A DNA stretch of 64,000 nt from Urinicoccus massiliensis (GTDB taxonomy: Bacteria > Bacillota > Clostridia > Tissierellales > Peptoniphilaceae). A program made the translations under genes and the position numbers. Below, piece after piece: positions 8,830 through 18,046 of this stretch (the stretch's first letter is position 1; every line of letters starts with the position of its first letter). The notes under the pieces are model-generated. The model made no database searches. It had not been told where the DNA came from and saw nothing but the letters and a program-made list of their open reading frames with translations. The stretch is from the NCBI RefSeq assembly GCF_900120405.1, contig NZ_LT635492.1, positions 801,401 to 865,400 on the forward strand, given 5' to 3'.

Positions 8830-9288
8830 ACTAAAGCTTGTCATGAAATTTATCAGCTTCCATGCTTGTGTGATTATCTAAATTATTATTAAAATAATTT
8901 ATAAATCTGAGTTTTATTTGTTCTTTCAAATTCTTAAATTTTTAATCATCCTTAGATTCAACTAAAAAATAGCATATATAGATCTGAATTCTTCACAACT
9001 GAATATTTTATCTATTAATATTTCTATAATATTTGTATTAATAATACTGTCTACATCCTTTAATACAAATTCTATGAATTTCACAAAATTAAATTTTTCA
9101 GAAATTAAATCATATAAAATATCCTCTTTTCTTTTATAATAACTATATAAGCATCCTGTACTTATTCCCGCTTATATATATCATTGTTGACTTATTAAAC
9201 CTTTTGGAAATAAATACTTTTTTCCCAGTTTTTTTGTATTTGTAATTTTTTTGATTGACGGATAATCTTTATCTTTTTGAATTTTCAT
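8830..9288 (-). pseudogene. Decayed TetR-family regulator
   Basis: Reading the minus strand from the ATG at 9288 gives MKIQKDKDYPSIKK, then, past in-frame stops, GISTGCLYSYYKRKEDILYD, which is the recognition-helix signature of TetR repressors, and then FVLKDVDSIINTN and CEEFRSIYAIF before more stops. Several nonsense codons in a continuous frame show a dead gene and not a sequencing slip. The 3' limit is approximate. It lies downstream of the MATE gene, whose regulator it may once have been. Bases 8613-8829 hold nothing else I can identify. Confidence 0.65.
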
Positions 9289-9314
9289 TCACAATGAAAA
9301 TCTCTCCCTTCAAA

Positions 9315-9348
9315 GTCTAAATATATTATTTTTTAAAATATTATTTAG
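9315..9348 (-). terminator. A+T-rich inverted repeat at the MATE stop codon
   Basis: CTAAAT ... ATTTAG palindrome spanning the stop codon of the MATE gene, with T-rich loop. A weak terminator candidate only, since the stem has no G:C core. Confidence 0.35.
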
Positions 9349-10688
9349 TTGCCTTTTACCATTTTTGAAAGAGCTTTTCCTTGCATTATTAATCCAACTA
9401 TAATCATCAATAAATCAACTGCCGGCTCTGCCCACCAAACTGCACTACTACCGAAAATTTTAGGAAGTATTAACATAGCTGGAACAAATAAAATAAGTTG
9501 TCTTAGCATTACAATCTTTCCTGCCTTTTTGCCATCACCAATAGCTTGGAAAAATGTTATGGTCATAACCATTACTCCGTATAAAATAAATACTGAGTAA
9601 AATAATCTAAGATTATTCAATCCTTGTGATATTATTTCTTCACTTACATTAAATCCTGATAGAATTTCTCTTGTAAATATTTGTACAGGTATCCAAAATA
9701 TTGCAGCAAGAACTAGTCCGCCTATTGAAAATACTTTCATAGTTTCTCTTACCCTATCAAATTTTTTAGCACCAAAATTTGTTCCAACGACCGGTTGAAG
9801 TCCTTGGCTCATTCCCCAAAGTGGAATGAATGAAAAGGCATAAATTCTTAAAGTTGCTGCCATTAATATGCCGTTTGTCTCTCCTCCGTATAAAAAGGCT
9901 TGTTTATATAAAAGTGTCTGTTGAATCATAAAGAAAACTTGCATAATCATTGCAGAAACTCCTACACCAAACATTTCTTTATAAACTTCTTTATACTTTC
10001 TAATTTTTCCTATTTTTACATTTTCACTTTTATTTTTAAAGTAATATAAAGTTACAATAGCTTGAATAATTTGAGCAACTACGGTTGCAATGGCAGCCCC
10101 TTCTATGGCATATTCTCCCATAGCTTTCATAAGTATTGGATCAAGAATAATATTTATAAAGGCTCCCATTGCCATAATTCCCATGGCTCTTTTCATAAGA
10201 CCTTCGCCACGCATAACCATATTAGCTGATTGTGTGAAGTTTACAAAAATAGAGCCTAAAAATATTACCCTTAAGTACCTAACTCCAAGTTCTTTAATCT
10301 CTCCACTTGCACCTACTAAGTCTAGAAAATGTGGAGCTAAAATTATTCCTCCAACTGTAATTATTACGGAAAATAAAATTACAAAATAAATCAAATTTCC
10401 CATAATCTTATCTACGGTTTCTCTATCACCTTTTCCAAGAGATCTAGATAAAATTGATGCACTTCCCACTCCAAGTAAAGTTGATGTACCACTGTTAAAA
10501 AATGTAAGTGGAAGTGCAACTCCACAAGCGGTCATTGCACTTTGTCCTATAATATTTCCTGCAAAAATTCCATCCATTAGTGGATAAAGACCTATTACTA
10601 TCATTCCTATTACAGCAGGTATGGATAATTGAAAAAGTAAATCTATAGGTCTTTTTGTTAATAATTGTTCTTTCATATCTTGTTTCAT
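9345..10688 (-). CDS. MATE family multidrug/siderophore efflux protein
   Basis: 447 residues from the ATG at 10688, preceded by AAAGGAGG at good spacing; an ATG seven codons earlier has none. Twelve hydrophobic segments in two halves, with PAVIGMIVIGLYPLMDGIFAG and GVGSASILSRSLGKGD near the start and QGLQPVVGTNFGAKKFDRV in the second half, are diagnostic of MATE antiporters (MepA/NorM-like), which export organic compounds using Na+ or H+. It closes the transporter group downstream of the siderophore genes. Export of the siderophore is a reasonable inference; ordinary drug efflux is the alternative. Related MATE genes also occur beside MptD-type ECF transporters. Confidence 0.9.
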   Translation of the reverse strand: MKQDMKEQLLTKRPIDLLFQLSIPAVIGMIVIGLYPLMDGIFAGNIIGQSAMTACGVALPLTFFNSGTSTLLGVGSASILSRSLGKGDRETVDKIMGNLIYFVILFSVIITVGGIILAPHFLDLVGASGEIKELGVRYLRVIFLGSIFVNFTQSANMVMRGEGLMKRAMGIMAMGAFINIILDPILMKAMGEYAIEGAAIATVVAQIIQAIVTLYYFKNKSENVKIGKIRKYKEVYKEMFGVGVSAMIMQVFFMIQQTLLYKQAFLYGGETNGILMAATLRIYAFSFIPLWGMSQGLQPVVGTNFGAKKFDRVRETMKVFSIGGLVLAAIFWIPVQIFTREILSGFNVSEEIISQGLNNLRLFYSVFILYGVMVMTITFFQAIGDGKKAGKIVMLRQLILFVPAMLILPKIFGSSAVWWAEPAVDLLMIIVGLIMQGKALSKMVKGN

Positions 10689-10729
10689 AAAATTACCTCC
10701 TTTTTTCATCCATATTTTTTAAGCAAATT

Positions 10730-11035
10730 TTAAGTTTGATTGAAGAATTCCCTAATTTTTTCCATATTCCTTTTATCTTTAACACCATGCCATTTGACTT
10801 TTCCAATCTCTATAAACATAAAATAATCACAACAGCATTCTACTAATTCCGGATCATGTGTAATAATAAAAATAGTTTTCCCGTCCTCTTTAAGCCTCAT
10901 CATTTCATTAGAAACTTCTTTCATATTCCTAAAATCCAAACCACTTGTAGGCTCGTCCAAAATCAGAATTGTTCTATCAGAAGCGATAGCACTTGCAATT
11001 GCAACTCTTTGTTTTTGACCTCCGGATAATGACAT
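10730..11035 (-). pseudogene. C-terminal remnant of an ECF/CbiO-type ABC ATPase
   Basis: Only 101 residues remain: signature SLSGGQKQRVAI, Walker B LILDEPTSGLD and switch FIITHDPELV, then a short tail. Walker A and the Q-loop are absent. Upstream the frame reads F-N-P before M and then hits TAA, with ~140 bases of unassigned A+T-rich DNA to the next gene. It resembles the second half of the duplicated ATPase at 14640-16088, so it may be left from an older ECF module rather than that gene's copy. The product could not hydrolyse ATP. Confidence 0.75.
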
Positions 11036-11176
11036 TGGATTGAATTATCTATACTGTATATAGAATAACTTAAAGAAAAGGTGTATTATTTTTTGTTTCA
11101 ATTATTTTCATATTAGTCTCAGTTCATTAAGTCATTATATTTTAATATTTAATATTGTTTATAGTTCCACTCTATA

Positions 11177-12913
11177 TTAATTGCTTAGTTTCCAAGACTC
11201 AGCCTTAGATTTTGCATTAATCAAGTCAGAATAAAGTCCATTATTTTTAATCAGTTCTTCATGATTTCCACGTTCTACTATCTCTCCATCTTTTAAGACT
11301 AAAATCTGGTCAGCATTTCTTATTGTCTTTAGTCTATGGGCAATCATTATTACCGTCTTATTTTTTGTTAATGATTCTATTGCTTCTTTAAGTTTATCTT
11401 CATTTTCTGGGTCTATATTTGCAGTTGCTTCATCAAAGATAATTATATCTGCATCTTTTAGCATGGCTCTGGCTATGGAAATTCTTTGTTTTTCTCCGCC
11501 TGATAGACTTGCTCCACCTTCTCCGATGATAGTGTCATATCCTTCTGGTAAAGCTTCTATAAATTCATGGCACCTTGCCTTCTTTGCAGCTTCTACAACT
11601 TCTTCATGGCTTGCATTTTGTTTTCCAAATTTTATATTGTTTTCAATTGTATCTTCAAAGAGATAGACGTCTTGAAATACCATGGAAATTGAATTCATAA
11701 GATTTTCTATCCTATAGTCCTTAATATTCTTTCCACCTATTAAAATTTCACCAGAATTTACATCCCAAAATCTCGCTATGAGATTACAAAATGTTGTCTT
11801 ACCAGATCCAGATGGTCCAACAATAGCAGTCATGGTATTTTCTTTTATCTCTGCTGAGATATTTTTTAAAATTGGTCTATCATCATAAGAAAAGCTGACA
11901 TTTTTAAAGACTATATTGTGATTTTTTATAGGCTCTGTAATACTTCCTTCTCTCATATCAGGCATAGAGTCGATAAAACCTACAGAATCTATGGCATTTT
12001 CGCAAGCTCTTAGGATTGCCATGTTTGATCCTGCCCCGATTAATCCTTCAAAGATAATAAAGGATGCCATAATCATAAGAATTGTTTCAGCAAGTGGAAG
12101 TTCACCAGATAAATTTAATTTTAATGATACATAGACCATAGCTACTGTTGTTATTCCCATTACAATTCTTTGGATAACTGTGTATGGTGCTACAGATTTC
12201 TCCAGGTCTAAGAGTATTCTTGATGTGTCTTTTATAGACTTTCTTAAAGCCCTGTTATTTTCTCCACCAAGATTATAGGATTTTATAACCTGCATTCCTT
12301 GTAAAGTTGCTAATACTTCTTTTGTAAGCCTTGTTTGTGTTTCTGTCATTTTATCTGCATTAGCTGATGATTTTTTCTCCATCATTGATGTAACTATAAA
12401 GAATATTATTACACCTACTACTGCAACAAGCCCTACCTTTACATTAAATATTAAAGTTCCAAGGACAAAGACTAAAGTATTTAAAACCCCACCAAGTACA
12501 AGAACCAAAAGCATAGGCACCCACATTTCTGCTTGGGAAAGTGAAGATGTGGAAATAGTAGTTAATCTTCCTAGTGAAAAGCTTGAAAAGAAACCCATAG
12601 GAACTCTTTTTATCTTTTCTCCTATTTCTATCCTCTTATGGGCTGCCATAAAATATCCTGCATGAGTCTGTGCCATCTGTGAAATTTTTAGTGTCATAAT
12701 TTTGCCAACAAGAGATATGACTAATATGCCGAGACATATAAAGATTCCCTTATAGTCTAAAGTTTTAGAGAATATATTTACTAGCATATAGTAAATTGCA
12801 CCAAACTCAAGGGCATTAAATACTGCGTGCAAAAATCCAGCGAGAATGGATTTCTTAATATTTACCTGTTCTTCTTTTGAAAAATTCCATATCTTTTTAA
12901 ACACATTAAGCAT
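11177..12913 (-). CDS. ABC half-transporter, YbtQ/IrtB-like (siderophore region)
   Basis: About 578 residues: an N-terminal six-helix membrane domain (1-310) and an ATPase domain with Walker A GPSGSGKTT, signature LSGGEKQR and Walker B DIIIFDEAT. I place the start at the ATG at 12913, eight bases after AAGGGG; two earlier starts (12922 GTG, 12919 ATG) sit in the ribosome site. It overlaps the preceding half-transporter, so the pair should form a heterodimer. In yersiniabactin (YbtP/YbtQ) and mycobactin systems such exporter-fold proteins import the ferric siderophore; the context argues for the same role here. Export cannot be excluded. Confidence 0.87.
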   Translation of the reverse strand: MLNVFKKIWNFSKEEQVNIKKSILAGFLHAVFNALEFGAIYYMLVNIFSKTLDYKGIFICLGILVISLVGKIMTLKISQMAQTHAGYFMAAHKRIEIGEKIKRVPMGFFSSFSLGRLTTISTSSLSQAEMWVPMLLVLVLGGVLNTLVFVLGTLIFNVKVGLVAVVGVIIFFIVTSMMEKKSSANADKMTETQTRLTKEVLATLQGMQVIKSYNLGGENNRALRKSIKDTSRILLDLEKSVAPYTVIQRIVMGITTVAMVYVSLKLNLSGELPLAETILMIMASFIIFEGLIGAGSNMAILRACENAIDSVGFIDSMPDMREGSITEPIKNHNIVFKNVSFSYDDRPILKNISAEIKENTMTAIVGPSGSGKTTFCNLIARFWDVNSGEILIGGKNIKDYRIENLMNSISMVFQDVYLFEDTIENNIKFGKQNASHEEVVEAAKKARCHEFIEALPEGYDTIIGEGGASLSGGEKQRISIARAMLKDADIIIFDEATANIDPENEDKLKEAIESLTKNKTVIMIAHRLKTIRNADQILVLKDGEIVERGNHEELIKNNGLYSDLINAKSKAESWKLSN

Positions 12914-14627
12914 TTTCATCACCCCTTAAATTTGCAGCATACATTTCCTTATAAAGCTCTGATGACTTTAATAAGCCCTCATGAGTTCCATAGGAGTTTA
13001 ATTTACCATCTTTAATAACAAATATCCTATCTGCATCAACAATTGTCTTTAGCCTATGAGCGATTATGATTAAAGTTTTACCCTTAACTAGATTTGCCAA
13101 GGCGTTTTGTATGAGAGCTTCATTTTCAGGATCTATATAAGAAGTTGCTTCATCTAAAATTACGATTGGTGCATTCTTTAGCATGGCACGAGCAATAGAT
13201 ATTCTTTGTCTTTCTCCTCCAGATAGATGACCTCCACCTTCACCAACTCTCGTATCATAACCATTAGATAGATTCATAATAAAATCATGGCAGGCAGATT
13301 TTTTACATACATCTATAATTTCTTCGTCAGAGGCATTCTTATTTCCAAGCCTAATATTTTCCTTTATAGTCATATCAAAGAGGAAATTGTCTTGGGATAC
13401 AAAAGAAATAAGTGAAGACAAGTTTTCGAGCGACACATCTTTTGTTTCTACTCCGCCAATTTTAATAGATCCCTTATCTACATTCCAAAATCCAGCAATA
13501 AGTTTTGCTATTGTGGACTTGCCTGACCCAGAAGGACCAACGAGGGCTGAAACAGAAGATTCTTTTATTACCATAGAAAGATTATCAATGACTTTCTTTT
13601 CTCCATCGTAAGAAAAGTCTACGTCTTGAAGTTCTATATTATAGGATTGTATTTTTTCTCCCTTGTCAATATTTTCTAACTCTCTTGAATCTAAAACCTT
13701 TCCTATTTCAGAAGTTATAGTTGATATTCTTGACATATCATCCATATAGTTCATGATTTTTAAAATGCTAGAAACTGTAGCAAAGGATAAGACGATTAAG
13801 GTAATTAAATTTCCTAAATCAATACTTCCATTTATATAAAATAAAATCCCAAAAGGTATGATTGTAATAATTCCCATAGGAGAAAGTAATCTACCTATGG
13901 CAACCCTATTCATAGATTCACCCATCCAGTTATAATAAAAGCTTGCATTATCATAAACTGCATCAGCATATTTTTTATAAGATGATTCGCTTTGATTAAA
14001 AGTCTTGATTACTTCTATCCCATTTATATACTCAACAATGGAATTATTCATATGTTGACCAATGGCAACTGACTTTCCAAACATTTCCTTATAATGAGCA
14101 TTCATAACAGACATCATGGTAGCCATTCCCACCACAAATGGAATTAGTGATAGCAAGGTCAATCGCCAATCTAAGGTAAACATATAAATAAATAATAGAA
14201 CAGGTCCTACTAAATTTGCCGTAAATTCTGGCACTAGGTGGGCAAGTGAAGTTTCCATAGAATCAACTTGCTCAACTATAATATTTTTTAATTCTCCAGA
14301 TGATCTTGATAATACATCTCCCAATGGCATCTTAAAAAGTTTCTTAGAAATATCATTTCTTATTTCTCCTAATGAGTTAAAAGTTGCGGTATGGGAAATA
14401 CTTGTTGATATTCCTGCTGCCACTTCTTTAATAACAAATGTTATTAAAATACTTATGCAAAGTGGAGTGTATAAGCTAATATCCCTTATGCCATTAATCA
14501 AATTCACAATAATTTTCGCCATAAAAATATAAGAAAAGAGACCAGCCACTACTCCCACTATGGCAAGTAGTACGGATATAAAATATGAGCCTTTTCTTTT
14601 ACTTACATACTCTTTTACTAAATTCAT
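12906..14627 (-). CDS. ABC half-transporter, YbtP/IrtA-like (siderophore region)
   Basis: 573 residues with an N-terminal six-helix membrane domain and a C-terminal ATPase: Walker A GPSGSGKST, signature LSGGERQR, Walker B IVILDEAT, switch IIAHRLKT. AAGGAGGGG precedes the ATG. It starts 12 bases after the ECF ATPase stop and overlaps the partner half-transporter by a few bases, so all are co-transcribed. No siderophore-interacting (SIP) domain is fused, unlike mycobacterial IrtA. Likely function is ferric-siderophore uptake as a heterodimer, inferred from neighbours. Confidence 0.87.
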   Translation of the reverse strand: MNLVKEYVSKRKGSYFISVLLAIVGVVAGLFSYIFMAKIIVNLINGIRDISLYTPLCISILITFVIKEVAAGISTSISHTATFNSLGEIRNDISKKLFKMPLGDVLSRSSGELKNIIVEQVDSMETSLAHLVPEFTANLVGPVLLFIYMFTLDWRLTLLSLIPFVVGMATMMSVMNAHYKEMFGKSVAIGQHMNNSIVEYINGIEVIKTFNQSESSYKKYADAVYDNASFYYNWMGESMNRVAIGRLLSPMGIITIIPFGILFYINGSIDLGNLITLIVLSFATVSSILKIMNYMDDMSRISTITSEIGKVLDSRELENIDKGEKIQSYNIELQDVDFSYDGEKKVIDNLSMVIKESSVSALVGPSGSGKSTIAKLIAGFWNVDKGSIKIGGVETKDVSLENLSSLISFVSQDNFLFDMTIKENIRLGNKNASDEEIIDVCKKSACHDFIMNLSNGYDTRVGEGGGHLSGGERQRISIARAMLKNAPIVILDEATSYIDPENEALIQNALANLVKGKTLIIIAHRLKTIVDADRIFVIKDGKLNSYGTHEGLLKSSELYKEMYAANLRGDENA

Positions 14628-14639
14628 AAAATCCCCTCC

Positions 14640-16088
14640 TTAAATTAAAAATCCATCTTTAATAAATTTCAAAATATCTTTTTCATGTCCCTGAACATAT
14701 ACTTTCTTATATCCATCTTCTTCAAGCATTAACACAGAATTACAAACTTTAAAAATAAGTTCTATATCATGAGTTATTATGGCAAAAGGATATATTTTTG
14801 AATATCTTTTTATTATTTCAGAAATATCATTCATTCTCTTGTAATCTAAACCTGACGTGGGTTCATCAAGAATTATTAGTTTTCTACCACTTAAACAAGC
14901 AGTTAATAGAGCAAGTCTTTGTTTTTGTCCACCAGATAGATTTTGTGGATGGTCGTACCTATTTTCCCAAAGGTCAATATGTTTTAATTCGTTTCTAAGT
15001 CTATTTAAATATCCAACGTCATTAATTCTATCTTTTTGTAAAAGCTCATTTTCCACCGTATCAAAAAATATTTGGTATTCTACATCTTGCATCATATAAT
15101 AAGAGTTTCTTAATCTTTCTTTTTTATTTCTCCCAAAGCTTGTCTTGCCTTTAAAGTTTAATAAACCAGCTAAAGATCTTGCAAGAGTCGTTTTACCTAC
15201 TCCATTTTTACCTATAATCGCCATTATCTCATTTTCATATAAGCTTATATTTAAATTTTTTATTAATTCTTTTTTACCAATAGAAATACCAACTCCTCTT
15301 ATATCCTCAACTACATTTTTGCAATTATCAATATTTTCAGATAGCAAAAAATTATAATTCGTTGTTCTTAAAGAGTAATTTTTACAATCCTCTTCTGTTA
15401 ATTCACCTTTTTTAAAAACTTTTTCGATTTTACCATCTTTCATATACAAAAAATGATCATATAAATCATTTAAGTAGAACAATCTATGCTCAGATATTAT
15501 TATCGTTTTTCCTAATGATTTTAATTTTTTAAGAATATTCTTAAGTTCGACTATTCCCCTATAGTCTAAATTTGATGATGGTTCATCAAAGAAAATTATT
15601 TTAGTATCATAAACAAGAGTAGATGAGATAGCAACTTTTTGCTTTTGTCCACCTGATAAAGAATTGATATTTCTATATTTTAAATTTTCAATTCCCATCA
15701 CACTCAAAGAGTCATCAACTCTTTTCTTTAATTCTGAAAGCTCCATTCCTAAATTTTCTCCAACAAAGGCAAGCTCATCCTCAACAATATTTGCGAAAAA
15801 CTGATCTGTTGGATTTTGAAAAACATTTCCTATATATTTTGCCAATTCTCCATTGTTATATTGCGAAATATCTTTTCCTAAAATAGATACTTGTCCATAT
15901 AATTGTCCTTGATAATGATTCGGAATTAAACCATTTAATATTCTTGTTAGGGTAGTTTTTCCACAACCAGATAAACCACTTATAACAACAAGTTCCCCTT
16001 CTTTAATATTTAGCTCTATATCTTTTAAAATTACCTTATCATTTCCGTCATAAGAGAATTTTTTAATATCTGCTTCTATTACATTCAT
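14640..16088 (-). CDS. ECF transporter duplicated ATPase (EcfA-EcfA fusion)
   Basis: 482 residues from the ATG at 16088 (GGAGGTCAAT upstream). Two complete CbiO-type ATPase domains in one chain: first with SGLSGCGKTT, LSGGQKQKVAI and IIFFDEPSS; second with GKNGVGKTT, LSGGQKQRLAL and LIILDEPTS. It powers an energy-coupling-factor transporter together with the T protein (16085-16765) and the S component (16765-17343). The three genes overlap or abut in order S-T-A. ECF systems usually carry vitamins, metals or small organic molecules; here the siderophore context suggests a related cargo, but this is not shown by the sequence. Confidence 0.9.
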   Translation of the reverse strand: MNVIEADIKKFSYDGNDKVILKDIELNIKEGELVVISGLSGCGKTTLTRILNGLIPNHYQGQLYGQVSILGKDISQYNNGELAKYIGNVFQNPTDQFFANIVEDELAFVGENLGMELSELKKRVDDSLSVMGIENLKYRNINSLSGGQKQKVAISSTLVYDTKIIFFDEPSSNLDYRGIVELKNILKKLKSLGKTIIISEHRLFYLNDLYDHFLYMKDGKIEKVFKKGELTEEDCKNYSLRTTNYNFLLSENIDNCKNVVEDIRGVGISIGKKELIKNLNISLYENEIMAIIGKNGVGKTTLARSLAGLLNFKGKTSFGRNKKERLRNSYYMMQDVEYQIFFDTVENELLQKDRINDVGYLNRLRNELKHIDLWENRYDHPQNLSGGQKQRLALLTACLSGRKLIILDEPTSGLDYKRMNDISEIIKRYSKIYPFAIITHDIELIFKVCNSVLMLEEDGYKKVYVQGHEKDILKFIKDGFLI

Positions 16089-16765
16089 ATTGACCTCCAC
16101 AATAAGAAAATAGCTAAAAGTAAGAATAGGATATCAAAAAATTTAAAAGTTATTTTATGATAATTAGTCCTTTCCCCTCTATATTCTGCTCCTTTAGATA
16201 TAATAGATGAAGTCAAAGTTTCACTCACTTGCAAACATTTATAGATAAGAGGGATAAAGTAAAGTTCAAAAGACCTAATAGGATGGAGGGGACTTAATCT
16301 TAGTCCCCTTACCTTCATGCCATTCTTTATTTCTTTAATCCTTAACCCCATCTCTGATATAAACTTCATTCCTATAACTATGCTTAGAGCAAACACATTT
16401 GGAATGTGTAAAAACTTAAGTGAACTCATCATTTTAAGCGGTGATGTATTCACAAGAATACCGCCAATAATAAATATCGGAAAGAGTTTTAATACGATTT
16501 CTACAAGACCTAAAATTGCATTTCCACCTATTCCTAAATCTATAATGGTTAATGTTCTGCCAACAATTAACAAGATAAGAAATGTTGCTAGTTGTTTAAT
16601 AAATTGTTTTAAGGAAAAAGTTAAAGTTAGAAACATTGATATTCCTATCATAATATAGTAGCCAATATCATCTGTTATAAATAATATAATCGAAAACGCT
16701 AAAATTAAAACAAATAAGATTATAGGATTTACAAAACAGTTGTCATCTCTCCTTATTTTTTCCAT
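16085..16765 (-). CDS. ECF transporter T component (EcfT/CbiQ family)
   Basis: 226 residues, with five to six hydrophobic segments in the first ~120 residues and the cytoplasmic coupling helices marked by the two Ala/Arg-Gly type motifs, here KVRGLRLSP and SKGAEYRGERTNY. This protein links the S component to the two ATPase domains. Its ATG sits in the stop region of the S-component gene and its end overlaps the ATPase gene, so translation is coupled. The family assignment is firm; substrate is set by the S protein. Confidence 0.87.
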   Translation of the reverse strand: MEKIRRDDNCFVNPIILFVLILAFSIILFITDDIGYYIMIGISMFLTLTFSLKQFIKQLATFLILLIVGRTLTIIDLGIGGNAILGLVEIVLKLFPIFIIGGILVNTSPLKMMSSLKFLHIPNVFALSIVIGMKFISEMGLRIKEIKNGMKVRGLRLSPLHPIRSFELYFIPLIYKCLQVSETLTSSIISKGAEYRGERTNYHKITFKFFDILFLLLAIFLLWRSI

Positions 16766-17343
16766 TACAATATTCCTGATTTTTTACTCTTTTTAAAAAA
16801 CTTATTATTTATATATAATCCAAATCTTCCTGCTATTAATACCAAGACGATATTAATGCCTATTGAGATTAGCATTGCCTTTGGTGTAAAAAAGGCATCC
16901 ATAAAGGCAGCCTGTTCTTTAGTAAATACGCTAAAAACTTCAACAATTTTTTCTGGTCCAAGTAGTCTTACAAATGTCATTGCATGCATTGAAATAACAA
17001 ACATTCCAGCAGATACTGCTAAGGCAACTCTATTATCATTTTTATAGTTACCTATAATTAATTCTGCTACAATAGCTGCGATGGCATTTACTATAAGCAT
17101 TGGCCAATATCCACTTAATGCATAAAATACACCCAGCAACATGAAAAATATAAAAGCTATTCCTCTTTTTTGTAATTTTTTAGCCATAATTATAAATGGT
17201 GGAGCTACTACAAAGGAAGAAAATCCTGCCGCTATATATAAGGATAAAGTTCCTAACATTCCTGTGGCTGTTGATACAGCCATGTTTAATATAAACGCCA
17301 CTACTGTAAAAATTGTAACTTGTACGATATCTTTTAATTTCAT
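16765..17343 (-). CDS. ECF transporter S component (MptD/Trep_Strep family)
   Basis: 192 residues from the ATG at 17343, chosen for GGAGGTTTAT just upstream. Six membrane segments; the start MKLKDIVQVTIFTVVAF and the FSSFVVAPPFIIMAKK and GYWPMLIVNAIAAIVAELI segments match the MptD-type substrate-binding subunits. It should bind the transported compound and dock on the T protein. Substrates of this family are poorly known. Its place between a TetR regulator and siderophore transporter genes, as in equibactin-type loci, makes a role in iron or siderophore transport plausible but unproved. Confidence 0.82.
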   Translation of the reverse strand: MKLKDIVQVTIFTVVAFILNMAVSTATGMLGTLSLYIAAGFSSFVVAPPFIIMAKKLQKRGIAFIFFMLLGVFYALSGYWPMLIVNAIAAIVAELIIGNYKNDNRVALAVSAGMFVISMHAMTFVRLLGPEKIVEVFSVFTKEQAAFMDAFFTPKAMLISIGINIVLVLIAGRFGLYINNKFFKKSKKSGIL

Positions 17344-17394
17344 ATAAACCTCCAATTTAAGATATATTTTTTCTTTCTGAGTAAACCCTAAGAT

Positions 17395-17967
17395 TTACTT
17401 AGCATTATTATCTAAGATAATTCCTATCATTTTTTTTAATGCAAGTTTGTTCTTCACAAAACTTTCTCTTGCATTTAGAACTTCACAACCTAGAATAAAT
17501 GTGTTAATCAAATCAGTAATTAATTCGATAGCTTCACTTAATTCACCTCTTACATCTTCATCAAATAACATTAGAATACTATCAGATGATGATTTTTTTA
17601 GTTTCTTATATAGGTCTTTTAACTTATCGTCATGATTTAATTCCTGCAAAAACATTGCATAAATTGAAACATAGTCACTCTGATATAGCATTTTTTCTAA
17701 AATAATCTCAGATAAAACTTCGCTAAAATCCTGACTTGTTTTATTCATCTTATCATAGATTATCTTCTCTCTGTATTTATTTCCTTCTAACATAATGTCG
17801 TATAAAATTTCATAGGTAGAACCATAATGATGATACAAACCACCTCTAGAAAGCCCAGTAGCTTCCATAATGTCATTCATAACTGTATTTCTAAACCCTT
17901 TTTTTAAAAATACAGCTATTGATGCTTTTTTTATTTGATCCAATCTATCTTTAACATTCATTCGCAC
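17395..17967 (-). CDS. TetR family transcriptional regulator
   Basis: 190 residues. The N-terminal HTH is clear: RLDQIKKASIAVFLKKGF, then DIMEATGLSRGGLYHHYGST. The C-terminal ligand domain is generic. The start is a GTG at 17967; an ATG lies two codons inside, and GGAGG is ~16 bases away, longer than ideal. It is the first gene of the ECF/ABC/MATE transporter group, 80 bases after the biosynthetic operon, and probably represses that group in response to a small molecule such as the siderophore. A promoter and imperfect palindrome precede it. Confidence 0.88.
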   Translation of the reverse strand: MRMNVKDRLDQIKKASIAVFLKKGFRNTVMNDIMEATGLSRGGLYHHYGSTYEILYDIMLEGNKYREKIIYDKMNKTSQDFSEVLSEIILEKMLYQSDYVSIYAMFLQELNHDDKLKDLYKKLKKSSSDSILMLFDEDVRGELSEAIELITDLINTFILGCEVLNARESFVKNKLALKKMIGIILDNNAK

Positions 17968-17984
17968 TCTAGAAATACTACCGC

Positions 17985-18045
17985 CTCCTTAAAGACATCT
18001 GTGTCGGTATCTTTGAATATTATACCATATTTTTATGATAATCAA
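17985..18045 (-). promoter_or_regulatory. Candidate promoter/operator of the TetR-transporter group
   Basis: Minus strand: TATAAT near 18020-18025 with a GTTGAT hexamer 16 bases upstream. Downstream, AAAGATACC and ATGTCTTT flank GACACAG as an imperfect palindrome, at the usual position of a TetR operator. Read by eye; half-sites are not fully symmetrical. Confidence 0.45.
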
Positions 18046-18046
18046 C

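Noticed and set aside
9345..17343. Antibiotic-resistance island
   Set aside because: MATE and ABC genes are transporters of siderophore-cluster type; no known resistance determinant (tet, erm, van, aph) was recognised.
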